A DNA stretch of 13,989 bases from Paracoccaceae bacterium. Its GTDB lineage: Bacteria > Pseudomonadota > Alphaproteobacteria > Rhodobacterales > Rhodobacteraceae. The notes under the pieces were generated by a model that ran no database searches, was not told the origin of the DNA, and saw only the letters and a list, made by a program, of their open reading frames with translations. Shown in pieces: positions 6,716-13,294 of the stretch (position 1 is its first letter; the number at the start of each line of letters is the position of its first letter). A program made the translations under genes and the position numbers. The stretch lies in assembly GCA_003447515.1 (NCBI GenBank), contig DLZA01000279.1, positions 1 to 13,989 on the forward strand, in the 5' to 3' direction.

Positions 6716-8260
6716 ATGACAGGCGTGAATTTTTTGTCAGCAGACGCGGCAGTAGCGATGATTGAGGATGATGCGGTTGTTGGACTGGTCGGCGGCGGTG
6801 GCGGATTGGTCGAAGCCAGTACACTTCATGAGGCGGTTGAGCGCCGCTTTTTAAAGACGGGTCACCCCCGGAACCTAACCTGCATTCATGCGCTGGGAAT
6901 TGGCGATAGGCAAAGTCGTGGGATGAATCGATTTGCCCATACTGGCATGACAAGCCGTGTGATTGGTGGCCATTGGATTTGGTCTCCTCGGATGCAACAA
7001 ATGGCGCGGGATAACGAGATTGAGGCTTATGTACTGCCGGGCGGCGTCATAATGCAACTGATGCGTGAAGTGGCGGCTGGCCGACCTGGCTTGATCACCC
7101 ATGTTGGCCTGGGCACTTTTGTTGACCCAAGGCAAGATGGTGGCCGGTTGAATGAGGCGGCAAAGGCCGACTTGACCGAAATTATCTCGATCGACGGCAG
7201 AGAATACCTGCGTTACTTGCCAATACCTGTGTCTGTTGCGCTACTGCGTGGCAGCTACGCCGATGAAGATGGCAATATCTCGCTCGAAGAGGAGCCGGCA
7301 AACCTTGACATCTATGCAATGGCTGCTGCGGCGCATAACAGTGGTGGAAAAGTTATTTTTCAGGTTAAGGGCAAAGTGCCGCGCAACAGTCTTAAAGCGC
7401 GCGAGGTGCGCATCCCCGGGGCACTTGTTGACGCCGTTGTGATTGATCCATGTCAACGGCAGGGCTATGACCTAGTTTATGACGCGGCCCTCTCAGGCGA
7501 GACTTACCGGGACAATATCCAAGAGCAACCGCTCGGTTTCTCGCCCCGTTTGGTGATCGCTCGGCGGGCGCAAAAGGAACTTATTGCGGGGTCGGTGATC
7601 AATTTTGGCTTTGGCATACCTGATCAGGTGGCCAAGCTGATTTCTCGTGATGGTGATACAGAGCGCTACTTCCAGACGATTGAGCATGGCACTTACGGTG
7701 GCCAATTGATGGATGGAGACCTGTTTGGTTATGCGCTGAACCCGACCTGCATGATCGACGGGCCGTCACAGTTTGATTTCTATTCTGGAGGCGGGCTTGA
7801 TATTGCGTTTTTGGGGTTTGGCGAGATGGACCGGCATGGAAATGTCAACGTCTCCAAGCTGGCAGGCAATACGGTTGGCCCGGGTGGCTTCATCGACATT
7901 GCCCAAAATGCCCGTACGGTGGTGTTTTGTGGTACTTTTGATACCGGTGGGGCGGTGCTGGAGATCGGTGACGGTAAACTGCGGATCAAGGCACATGGAC
8001 GGATTGCCAAATTGGTAGACGAGGTAGCACAGATTACCTTTTCCGGCCCGCAGGCATTGGCGCAAAGACAACGTGTCATTTATATCACTGAGCGCGCCGT
8101 CTTTAAGTTGACTATGGGGGGCGTCGAGTTGATCGAGATTGCGCCGGGCGTCGATGTACAAGGGGACGTACTTGATCGCATGGGTTTTGCACCACAGATT
8201 GTTGTGACACCGGCAAAGATGCATGCCGCTTTGTTTTATGATGATGGGGGCGTGGTATAA
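6716..8260 (+). CDS. Fused alpha-beta acyl-CoA:acetate/3-ketoacid CoA-transferase (family I, YdiF/Pct-like)
   Basis: A 514-residue single-chain CoA-transferase containing both family I halves. The N-terminal half has VGLVGGGGG (22-30) and VLPGGVIMQL (106-115). The C-terminal half has INFGFGIPDQVA (295-306), the catalytic glutamate Glu323 in TIEHGTYGG, and GFGEMDRHGNVNVSK (367-381). These enzymes move CoA from a donor such as acetyl-CoA to a free carboxylic acid by a covalent glutamyl-CoA intermediate, so this is the likely activation step for the pathway substrate. ATG 6716 is used. An upstream in-frame TTG at 6698 would overlap the acyl-CoA dehydrogenase gene, and the ribosome site is weak for either. 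The Gfo/Idh gene starts on the last base of its stop codon. The acid accepted cannot be read from the sequence. Confidence 0.9.
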   Translation: MTGVNFLSADAAVAMIEDDAVVGLVGGGGGLVEASTLHEAVERRFLKTGHPRNLTCIHALGIGDRQSRGMNRFAHTGMTSRVIGGHWIWSPRMQQMARDNEIEAYVLPGGVIMQLMREVAAGRPGLITHVGLGTFVDPRQDGGRLNEAAKADLTEIISIDGREYLRYLPIPVSVALLRGSYADEDGNISLEEEPANLDIYAMAAAAHNSGGKVIFQVKGKVPRNSLKAREVRIPGALVDAVVIDPCQRQGYDLVYDAALSGETYRDNIQEQPLGFSPRLVIARRAQKELIAGSVINFGFGIPDQVAKLISRDGDTERYFQTIEHGTYGGQLMDGDLFGYALNPTCMIDGPSQFDFYSGGGLDIAFLGFGEMDRHGNVNVSKLAGNTVGPGGFIDIAQNARTVVFCGTFDTGGAVLEIGDGKLRIKAHGRIAKLVDEVAQITFSGPQALAQRQRVIYITERAVFKLTMGGVELIEIAPGVDVQGDVLDRMGFAPQIVVTPAKMHAALFYDDGGVV

Positions 8261-9336
8261 TGCAGGTTGTGAACATCGGCTTGGTCGGCGCAGGATCAAT
8301 TGGTGTTAGGCATATTCAAGCGATAGATAAGGTTGATGAGATCAGTCTTGTGGCAATTGCTGATCCATCACCAGTGGCGGCGGAGATTGGAGAGGTTCGC
8401 TTTATACCCGTCTATGCCGATGCGGAAAGCATGTTTCAGGCAGGGGGCATCGACGCAGTGATCATCGCGACGCCTACGGAAAAACATCACAAGATTGTAA
8501 TGGTGGCGCTCACTCATCGCCTGACTGTGCTGGTAGAAAAACCAATCGCTGCAACCGTCGAGGAGGCAAGAGATATTACGCGCTTTGCCAACGAACAAGG
8601 CTGTCATGTGCTTGTTGGACATCAGCGCCGGTATTACCCCTGTACAGAAAAAGCCCGCGATATAATCCAGAGTGGTCAGCTTGGCACTTTGATAGCTGTA
8701 ATTGGTCAATGGACCGTTCGCAAAGATGACCCATATTATGCACCGCAATGGCGCCGAGAAATAGAGGCGGGGCCAATTTTAACTAATCTCATTCACGAGA
8801 TCGATCTCTTGCGGTTCATTTGCGGTGATATCGCGACAGTTTCCGCGGAAATTACTCATCACGACCAGAAATTTGCCAAGGAAGATGCAGTGGCAATTAC
8901 CATGAAATTCGCTAATAGTGCGATTGGAAGCTTTGTGCTTTCCGATCGCACTCCTACACCTTGGACTTGGGAAATGGCGCTTGGTGAGAATTCAAAATTT
9001 CCCAAATCAGGACAAAATGCTATTCGCTTCATGGGAACCAAAGGTGCGCTGGAATTTCCAAATCTTGTCTTGTGGTCGCATTCGGATTCGGAAGGCAACT
9101 GGCAGGATGAAATTCAGTCTGAAGTGATAGAGATGCCTTTTGTTGATGCTTATGTGGAGCAATGTCAGCATTTGTGCGCCGTTGTTCAGGGTACACAAAT
9201 GCCCATCATCGATGCGGAAAATGGCACGAGATCTCTGGATGCTACTCTGGCCGCTGTTCGAGCTGCCACCGAGGGAACTCGGGTAATTCTTGACCTTTCG
9301 TCATACCAAGACAGGAAAAATATATTAGATGACTGA
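8260..9336 (+). CDS. Gfo/Idh/MocA-family NAD(P)-dependent oxidoreductase
   Basis: A 358-residue protein with an N-terminal Rossmann domain (IGLVGAGSIGVRH, 6-18), the family EKP motif at Glu93-Lys94-Pro95 (Lys94 is the usual catalytic Lys) and a C-terminal alpha/beta domain that begins near residue 123. The segment GPILTNLIHEIDLLR (171-185) carries His179 at the conserved catalytic His position. Members oxidise or reduce secondary alcohols of sugars, inositols and similar polyols, so the gene implies a polyhydroxylated intermediate. The ATG overlaps the TAA of the CoA-transferase gene by one base (TAATG). Its own end overlaps the MaoC gene by eight bases. Substrate and direction are unknown. 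Confidence 0.92.
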   Translation: MQVVNIGLVGAGSIGVRHIQAIDKVDEISLVAIADPSPVAAEIGEVRFIPVYADAESMFQAGGIDAVIIATPTEKHHKIVMVALTHRLTVLVEKPIAATVEEARDITRFANEQGCHVLVGHQRRYYPCTEKARDIIQSGQLGTLIAVIGQWTVRKDDPYYAPQWRREIEAGPILTNLIHEIDLLRFICGDIATVSAEITHHDQKFAKEDAVAITMKFANSAIGSFVLSDRTPTPWTWEMALGENSKFPKSGQNAIRFMGTKGALEFPNLVLWSHSDSEGNWQDEIQSEVIEMPFVDAYVEQCQHLCAVVQGTQMPIIDAENGTRSLDATLAAVRAATEGTRVILDLSSYQDRKNILDD

Positions 9337-9760
9337 TTTCTATGTGAAGGTTGGCGACAGCGCCAGTTTTACCAAGACCGTTTCGGAGAGTGATGTTTAC
9401 CAATTTGCCGGTCTGACAGGTGATTTCTCACCCAATCATGTTAACAAGGTTTATATGGAAAAATCATCCTATGGCCGGTTGATGGCACATGGTGCCCTGC
9501 TCGTCGGTTTTATGTCGACTGTGTCAACAATGGCGATTGCGCACTGCCGAGATGCTGAAGAGACGCCGGTTGCTGTGGGCTATGATAGAATCAGATTCCT
9601 TAAACCAGTGTTTCTTGGAGACACGGTGTGCACCGTCTACAGAATTTCTGAGATTGATATCGAACGGCGGAGGTCAACGGCGCAGATAGAGGTTACTAAT
9701 CAAGATACCGATCTTGTTGCTGTTGGCAGCCATATTCTGCAATGGGTACCCAACAGCTAA
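9329..9760 (+). CDS. MaoC-like (R)-specific enoyl-CoA hydratase
   Basis: A 143-residue hot-dog-fold protein of the MaoC/PhaJ group, which adds water to trans-2-enoyl-CoA to give (R)-3-hydroxyacyl-CoA. The catalytic dyad Asp32 and His37 is visible in LTGDFSPNHVN, followed by the usual YGRLMAHGALLVGFMS segment (48-63) and a late RFLKPVFLGDTV strand pair. The length is typical of a single-domain PhaJ-like enzyme. The ATG lies eight bases inside the end of the Gfo/Idh gene, with AGGA at 9313-9316 as a somewhat distant ribosome site. With the acyl-CoA dehydrogenase and an SDR in the same operon it would fill the hydration step of a beta-oxidation-like sequence; that role is inferred. Confidence 0.9.
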   Translation: MTDFYVKVGDSASFTKTVSESDVYQFAGLTGDFSPNHVNKVYMEKSSYGRLMAHGALLVGFMSTVSTMAIAHCRDAEETPVAVGYDRIRFLKPVFLGDTVCTVYRISEIDIERRRSTAQIEVTNQDTDLVAVGSHILQWVPNS

Positions 9761-9789
9761 TTCCAGTATTTCCAGAGGCGCTAATAATC

Positions 9790-9796
9790 AGGAGGG
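9790..9796 (+). promoter_or_regulatory. Strong ribosome binding site for the second SDR gene
   Basis: AGGAGGG ends four bases before ATG 9801. It settles the start against an upstream in-frame TTG at 9714, which lies inside the MaoC gene. Confidence 0.8.
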
Positions 9797-9800
9797 TTTG

Positions 9801-10538
9801 ATGAAGCTATCACGGGACATTGCGGGGCAAAACTTTATCGTAACCGGTGCAGCGCGCGGGATCGGCCTTGCTATCAGCACCTTGTTCAGCAGTCTTGGTG
9901 CTCGGGTTTCTGGCTGGGACCTCGACGTTAGCGATATGCAAGAGAACTCGATATTTGCCGACGCTCAGGTCGTCGACGTTACGGATGAGGCCGCAACCCT
10001 ATCCGGATTTGCTGCGTCATTACAGCGTCTTGGAGATATTGACGGGATTATTGCCAATGCGGGTATCAATGGACCGACCAAGCCAATGTGGGAGTATTCA
10101 TTGACTGAATGGGATGCAGTGATGGGCGTTGATCTTACTGGTGTGTTCCTGACGGTTAAAGCATCGCTTGACCATTTCCAGACACGCGAGCATGGCCGCA
10201 TCATCATTATCTCGTCGATCGCTGGCAAAGAGGGAAATCCCGGGGCGGTGCCCTACGGTGCAGCTAAAGCTGGCGTTATCGGTCTTGCCAAGGGTTTGGC
10301 GAGAGAACTGTTGCCATCAGAGATTACTGTGAATTGCATCGCGCCCTCGATCGCTGTGACTGATTTGCTCGACGGGATGAGCGAGGCGTACATCGCTGAC
10401 AAGAAAAGCCGCATTCCGAAGGGTCGCTTTTGCACGCCTGAAGAAATTGCCCATATGGCGGCCTTTATTGCCTCGCCCGCTTGTAGTTTCACCACGGGAC
10501 AGGTGTTCGATGTAACCGGTGGGCGAGCCACATGGTAG
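9801..10538 (+). CDS. Short-chain dehydrogenase/reductase (FabG-like, canonical active site)
   Basis: A 245-residue classical SDR with every expected element: TGAARGIG (15-22) for the dinucleotide, an acidic Asp40 at the end of strand 2 (GWDLD) that suggests NAD preference, IANAG (84-88), catalytic Ser138/Ser139 in IIISSIAG, and Tyr152-x-x-x-Lys156 in PYGAAK. It ends with FDVTGGRATW, a C-terminus shared with many sugar-acid and 3-hydroxyacyl dehydrogenases. It could oxidise the 3-hydroxyacyl-CoA made by the MaoC hydratase, or a sugar-like alcohol; sequence alone does not decide. It is 40 bases downstream of the MaoC gene and overlaps the next gene by seven bases. It contrasts with the other SDR in the operon (4753-5538), which lacks these residues. 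Confidence 0.92.
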   Translation: MKLSRDIAGQNFIVTGAARGIGLAISTLFSSLGARVSGWDLDVSDMQENSIFADAQVVDVTDEAATLSGFAASLQRLGDIDGIIANAGINGPTKPMWEYSLTEWDAVMGVDLTGVFLTVKASLDHFQTREHGRIIIISSIAGKEGNPGAVPYGAAKAGVIGLAKGLARELLPSEITVNCIAPSIAVTDLLDGMSEAYIADKKSRIPKGRFCTPEEIAHMAAFIASPACSFTTGQVFDVTGGRATW

Positions 10539-11353
10539 CTAAAATGCGCAGGCTTGGTTTGGAGGATTTATGTGTGCATCAGGTCTGCTTATCTGGCCAG
10601 TGTGATTTTATGAACTCACTTGACGTATTTGGCAAACAAGGCATTCAACGTACGGCCCTGTGGAGCCCGATGATTGATGCTTGCGGTGAAGCACCGGCCA
10701 AAGTGATATGGGATGCAAGCGGTCTGGTGGCTGAATCACTCTGTGCCGCAGAGCTGTTTGCCGGTTCAGACAATTTGAAAATGATGCTTGAGCGCGCCGA
10801 TAAATTTGATGCGCGCACGCTGGTTGTTATCACAGGTGGTCTGCAACTGACCGATGGAACAGGGCTTGAAAGGGCGCGTGAACGGGTCTTGCCCCTGCTG
10901 GCGGCGGCGGATGAACTTGCTCGGCCATTTAATGTGCGGTTGGCTTTCGAACCACTTCACCCGATGGTCTGTGGAAACCGGTCAGTGGTTTCTAGTTTGG
11001 AAGAAGCCTTGTCTTTATTGCGACGGCTCGATGCTACGCATCAGATTGGCCTTGCAATTGATAGCTACGCGTTATGGTGGGAACACGGCCTCGCCGCAAA
11101 GCTTGCAGCAGCGGACGAACTTATTTTAAATTACCATGTGTCCGACTGGCTTTCCGACACCGGAGATTTGCGGTTTGATCGTGGAATGCCTGGTGAAGGG
11201 CAGATTGATCTTGTTCACTTGCGGCATAAAGTTGAGGAGGCGGGCTATCAGGGGCCTGTCGAAATTGAAATTTTTTCGCAAAACCGTTGGTGGAAAAAAC
11301 CGCCAGAATCAATGATCAAGGCCATCATTGCTGGGATGAACCAGTTCTATTGA
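10532..11353 (+). CDS. Second sugar phosphate isomerase/epimerase-like TIM-barrel protein
   Basis: A 273-residue protein of the AP-endonuclease-2/xylose-isomerase-like fold. Likely metal ligands are Glu140 in LAFEPLHP, Asp177 in AIDSYALWWE, His202 in YHVSDWL and Glu246 in VEIEIFS. The RGMPGEGQID loop (217-226) and the terminal NRWWKKPPESM are typical of this branch. The D-x-x-H-x-W-W pattern common in relatives has Ala180 in place of His. Related folds include inosose dehydratase, hydroxypyruvate isomerase and 3-dehydroshikimate dehydratase; no specific one is recognised. The ATG at 10532 overlaps the end of the SDR gene by seven bases; an in-frame ATG at 10544 is an alternative. It is the last gene of the run before a 206-base gap. 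It is only distantly similar to the first TIM-barrel protein (394-1263), so it is not a recent duplicate. Confidence 0.85.
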   Translation: MVAKMRRLGLEDLCVHQVCLSGQCDFMNSLDVFGKQGIQRTALWSPMIDACGEAPAKVIWDASGLVAESLCAAELFAGSDNLKMMLERADKFDARTLVVITGGLQLTDGTGLERARERVLPLLAAADELARPFNVRLAFEPLHPMVCGNRSVVSSLEEALSLLRRLDATHQIGLAIDSYALWWEHGLAAKLAAADELILNYHVSDWLSDTGDLRFDRGMPGEGQIDLVHLRHKVEEAGYQGPVEIEIFSQNRWWKKPPESMIKAIIAGMNQFY

Positions 11354-11559
11354 GTGGGTGATGGGATCTATTTCGCTAAATTTCCGGCCATGAAATAAGA
11401 TAAAAAATGATTGTATTTCATCAAATTTACTCTTTTATCTAGTAAACTAGTATTCATTTTATTGACATTTTAAATAAGCTCTTGCCAATCCTGCATATGT
11501 ATTTGAAGTTTGAATACGAAAGCTAGAAAATAGGTTTTAGAAGTTAGAGGAAGAAACCG
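11354..11559 (+). promoter_or_regulatory. AT-rich intergenic region before the transporter genes, with two dyads
   Basis: This is the longest gene-free stretch with AT-rich sequence and probably carries the transporter promoter. It holds ATGAAATA (11390-11397) with its exact inverse TATTTCAT (11414-11421) around a 16-base spacer, and the small palindrome CTAGT-AA-ACTAG (11439-11450). TTGACA at 11462-11467 resembles a -35 box but has no well-spaced -10. The 9-mer TCTTGCCAA at 11480-11488 repeats the core of the palindrome at 2434-2446. GAGGA at 11547-11551 is the ribosome site of the ATPase gene. No GC-rich hairpin with a T-run follows the upstream operon, so read-through into the transporter genes is possible. 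Confidence 0.45.
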
Positions 11560-12297
11560 GTGCTTCAAATCAATGATGTGCACGCGGGTTACGGCAATCT
11601 CAAGATTTTACGTGGCATTGACATGCACGTGCCAACTGGTGGAATCGTCACTCTGCTTGGCGGCAACGGCACTGGCAAATCCACGCTGCTTAAGGCCGTA
11701 TCAGGACTGATCCCATTGATGGAGGGCAAAGTTCTCTTCGATGGTGTCAATATTTCCAACATGAAGCCACATGAGCGTGTGCGTCTTGGTCTTGTTCAGG
11801 TAACTCAGGCCAAAGAGGCCTATCCAGCAATGACGGTCGAAGAAAATCTTATGCTTGGCGCTTATATACGGCGCGACCGAACTGATATTGTTGCTGACTT
11901 GGAACGTGTTTATGAAATGTTTCCAGTCCTTCGGGAACGACGCAAGCAGATGTCTGGGACTCTGTCAGGTGGTGAAGTTCAAATGCTTGTAATGGGCCGT
12001 GGAATTATGGCCAAGCCAAAAATGCTAATGTTAGACGAACCAAGTGCAGCACTCGCGCCAAAGGTTGTCTTAGAAATTTTTGCCAACATCAACCGTATTG
12101 CCAAGACTGGTGTGACAATTCTAGTAGTTGAGCAGAATGTTCGAATGGCACTGATCCTTGCCCAATATGGGTACATCATTCGTGATGGTGTGATTATGAT
12201 TGAAGGTAAGGCTGAACAGTTGATTAGTGATCCAGCAGTTAAGGAATCCTTCCTTGGCGGTTCAGTGGCAGATACATCAAAAGCGCTTACGAACTGA
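11560..12297 (+). CDS. livF: Branched-chain amino acid-type ABC transporter ATP-binding protein (LivF)
   Basis: A 245-residue cytoplasmic ATPase of the LivF group, which powers a hydrophobic-amino-acid-type (HAAT) importer. It starts at GTG 11560, eight bases after GAGGA. Motifs are Walker A GGNGTGKST (34-42), the ABC signature LSGGEVQML (135-143), Walker B MLMLDEP (155-161) and the family's VVEQNVRMAL segment, where Gln replaces the usual H-loop His as in other LivF proteins. Most LivF proteins read GRNGAGK-T/S-T and LSGGEQQML, so both nucleotide motifs are slightly unusual. The TVEENLMLGAY segment is typical for LivF. The partner ATPase LivG is not in the window. HAAT systems also carry aromatic and other organic acids, so the substrate may be that of the adjacent operon. 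Confidence 0.93.
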   Translation: MLQINDVHAGYGNLKILRGIDMHVPTGGIVTLLGGNGTGKSTLLKAVSGLIPLMEGKVLFDGVNISNMKPHERVRLGLVQVTQAKEAYPAMTVEENLMLGAYIRRDRTDIVADLERVYEMFPVLRERRKQMSGTLSGGEVQMLVMGRGIMAKPKMLMLDEPSAALAPKVVLEIFANINRIAKTGVTILVVEQNVRMALILAQYGYIIRDGVIMIEGKAEQLISDPAVKESFLGGSVADTSKALTN

Positions 12298-12322
12298 GCA
12301 GATATAACGGGGAAAACATAAT

Positions 12323-13234
12323 ATGGATTTTGATTATAACTCGTTGTTAGCATTTATTATTTTTGGTATCACCATCGGTGTTGTTTATGGCATTGTAGCG
12401 CTTGGCATTTCATTGATTTATTCGGGCCTCGACATCGTGCACTTTGCACATGGTGAGATGTATATGTTTGGTGCGTTTTTCGGCCTTGTTCTGGTACAAG
12501 AATTGAGTGTGCCATATCCCATCGCTTTAATCGGTGCGATGATACTGACAGCGCTATTTGGAATGACGGTGGAACGAGTATTCTATCGGCGCTTAACGCG
12601 GGGCGGCGGCGGCTATACCGTAGCCGGCATGGGAATGATCATCTGCGGATTTGGTATGTCTATGACACTAGTCAATGTCGCCTATTTTATTTGGGGTGCA
12701 GAAGCTGAGCCTTTCCGCGCTAATCTGGACTACATCCCACGTCTGAGTTTTCCTGGCGATATTGAGGTTCCGGAAAGCTATGTGCTCACAGCTATCATCT
12801 CAGTCGCTCTGATGGCAGCGCTGCATTATTTCCTTCGTTATACCAAGACAGGCCTAGCTGTTCGGGCAGTGGCGCATAATAAGGACATTGCCTATCTGAT
12901 GGGCATCAATGTGCCTCTAATGATTTCTCTAATTTTTGGCTTAGCCTGTGGTCTTGGGGCTGCAGCGGGTGTGCTGATTGGGCCGATGCAATCAGTGCAG
13001 GTTGAAATGGGTTATTTAATGCTGATGAAAGCGTTTGCTGCTGCTGTCGTTGGTGGTTTTGGCTCGTTGCCAGGTGCAATTTTAGGCGGCATCATGGTTG
13101 GCGTGTTTGAGAACCTAGGTGCTGCTTATATCTCAGCAAGCCATAAAGATATTTACGCATTTTTGCTTTTAATTCTGGTCCTGATATTTAAGCCATCAGG
13201 ATTGCTGGGGGTTGAGGCAAAAGTAAAGGCATAG
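12323..13234 (+). CDS. livH: Branched-chain amino acid-type ABC transporter permease (LivH)
   Basis: A 303-residue polytopic inner-membrane protein of the LivH family, with hydrophobic segments through most of its length. The N-terminal signature GLDIVHFAHGEMYMFGAF (35-52) matches the family's G-L-N-x-x-x-F-A-H-G-E block. The cytoplasmic loop LRYTKTGLAVRAVAHNKDIAYLMG is the coupling segment to the ATPases, and AAVVGGFGSLPGAILGG is the usual conserved block before the last helices. The ribosome site is GGGGA at 12309-12313, 25 bases after the ATPase gene ends. The partner permease LivM is not in the window. A hairpin begins at the last codons of this gene (13230-13257). Confidence 0.93.
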   Translation: MDFDYNSLLAFIIFGITIGVVYGIVALGISLIYSGLDIVHFAHGEMYMFGAFFGLVLVQELSVPYPIALIGAMILTALFGMTVERVFYRRLTRGGGGYTVAGMGMIICGFGMSMTLVNVAYFIWGAEAEPFRANLDYIPRLSFPGDIEVPESYVLTAIISVALMAALHYFLRYTKTGLAVRAVAHNKDIAYLMGINVPLMISLIFGLACGLGAAAGVLIGPMQSVQVEMGYLMLMKAFAAAVVGGFGSLPGAILGGIMVGVFENLGAAYISASHKDIYAFLLLILVLIFKPSGLLGVEAKVKA

Positions 13235-13257
13235 CGAGTGATAAAACAATCGCTGTG
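13230..13257 (+). promoter_or_regulatory. Hairpin across the permease stop codon, before the binding-protein gene
   Basis: CATAGCGA (13230-13237) pairs with TCGCTGTG (13250-13257), including one G-T wobble. After a single G-A mismatch, two more pairs (TG/CA) close a six-base ATAAAA loop. There is no T-run, so it is not a classical terminator. Its place between permease and binding-protein genes suits an mRNA-stabilising or processing element that lets the binding protein be made in excess. Confidence 0.5.
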
Positions 13258-13284
13258 AGGAGATTTAAACCTTATAACTAAACT

Positions 13285-13290
13285 GGAGGA
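13285..13290 (+). promoter_or_regulatory. Strong ribosome binding site of the binding-protein gene
   Basis: GGAGGA lies four bases before ATG 13295, the best Shine-Dalgarno match in the transporter genes, as expected for the most abundant component. Confidence 0.8.
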
Positions 13291-13294
13291 AAAA

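Noticed and set aside
7766..8299. 177-codon open frame on the minus strand inside the CoA-transferase gene
   Set aside because: Fully antisense to a well-supported gene, with no recognisable domain and no ribosome site; a shadow of the coding strand.
11462..11467. TTGACA as a -35 promoter box for the transporter genes
   Set aside because: No acceptable -10 hexamer occurs 15-19 bases downstream; kept only as a remark in the intergenic entry.
13273..13278. TATAAC as a -10 box for an internal promoter before the binding-protein gene
   Set aside because: It has no matching -35, and transcription would begin within the ribosome binding site.
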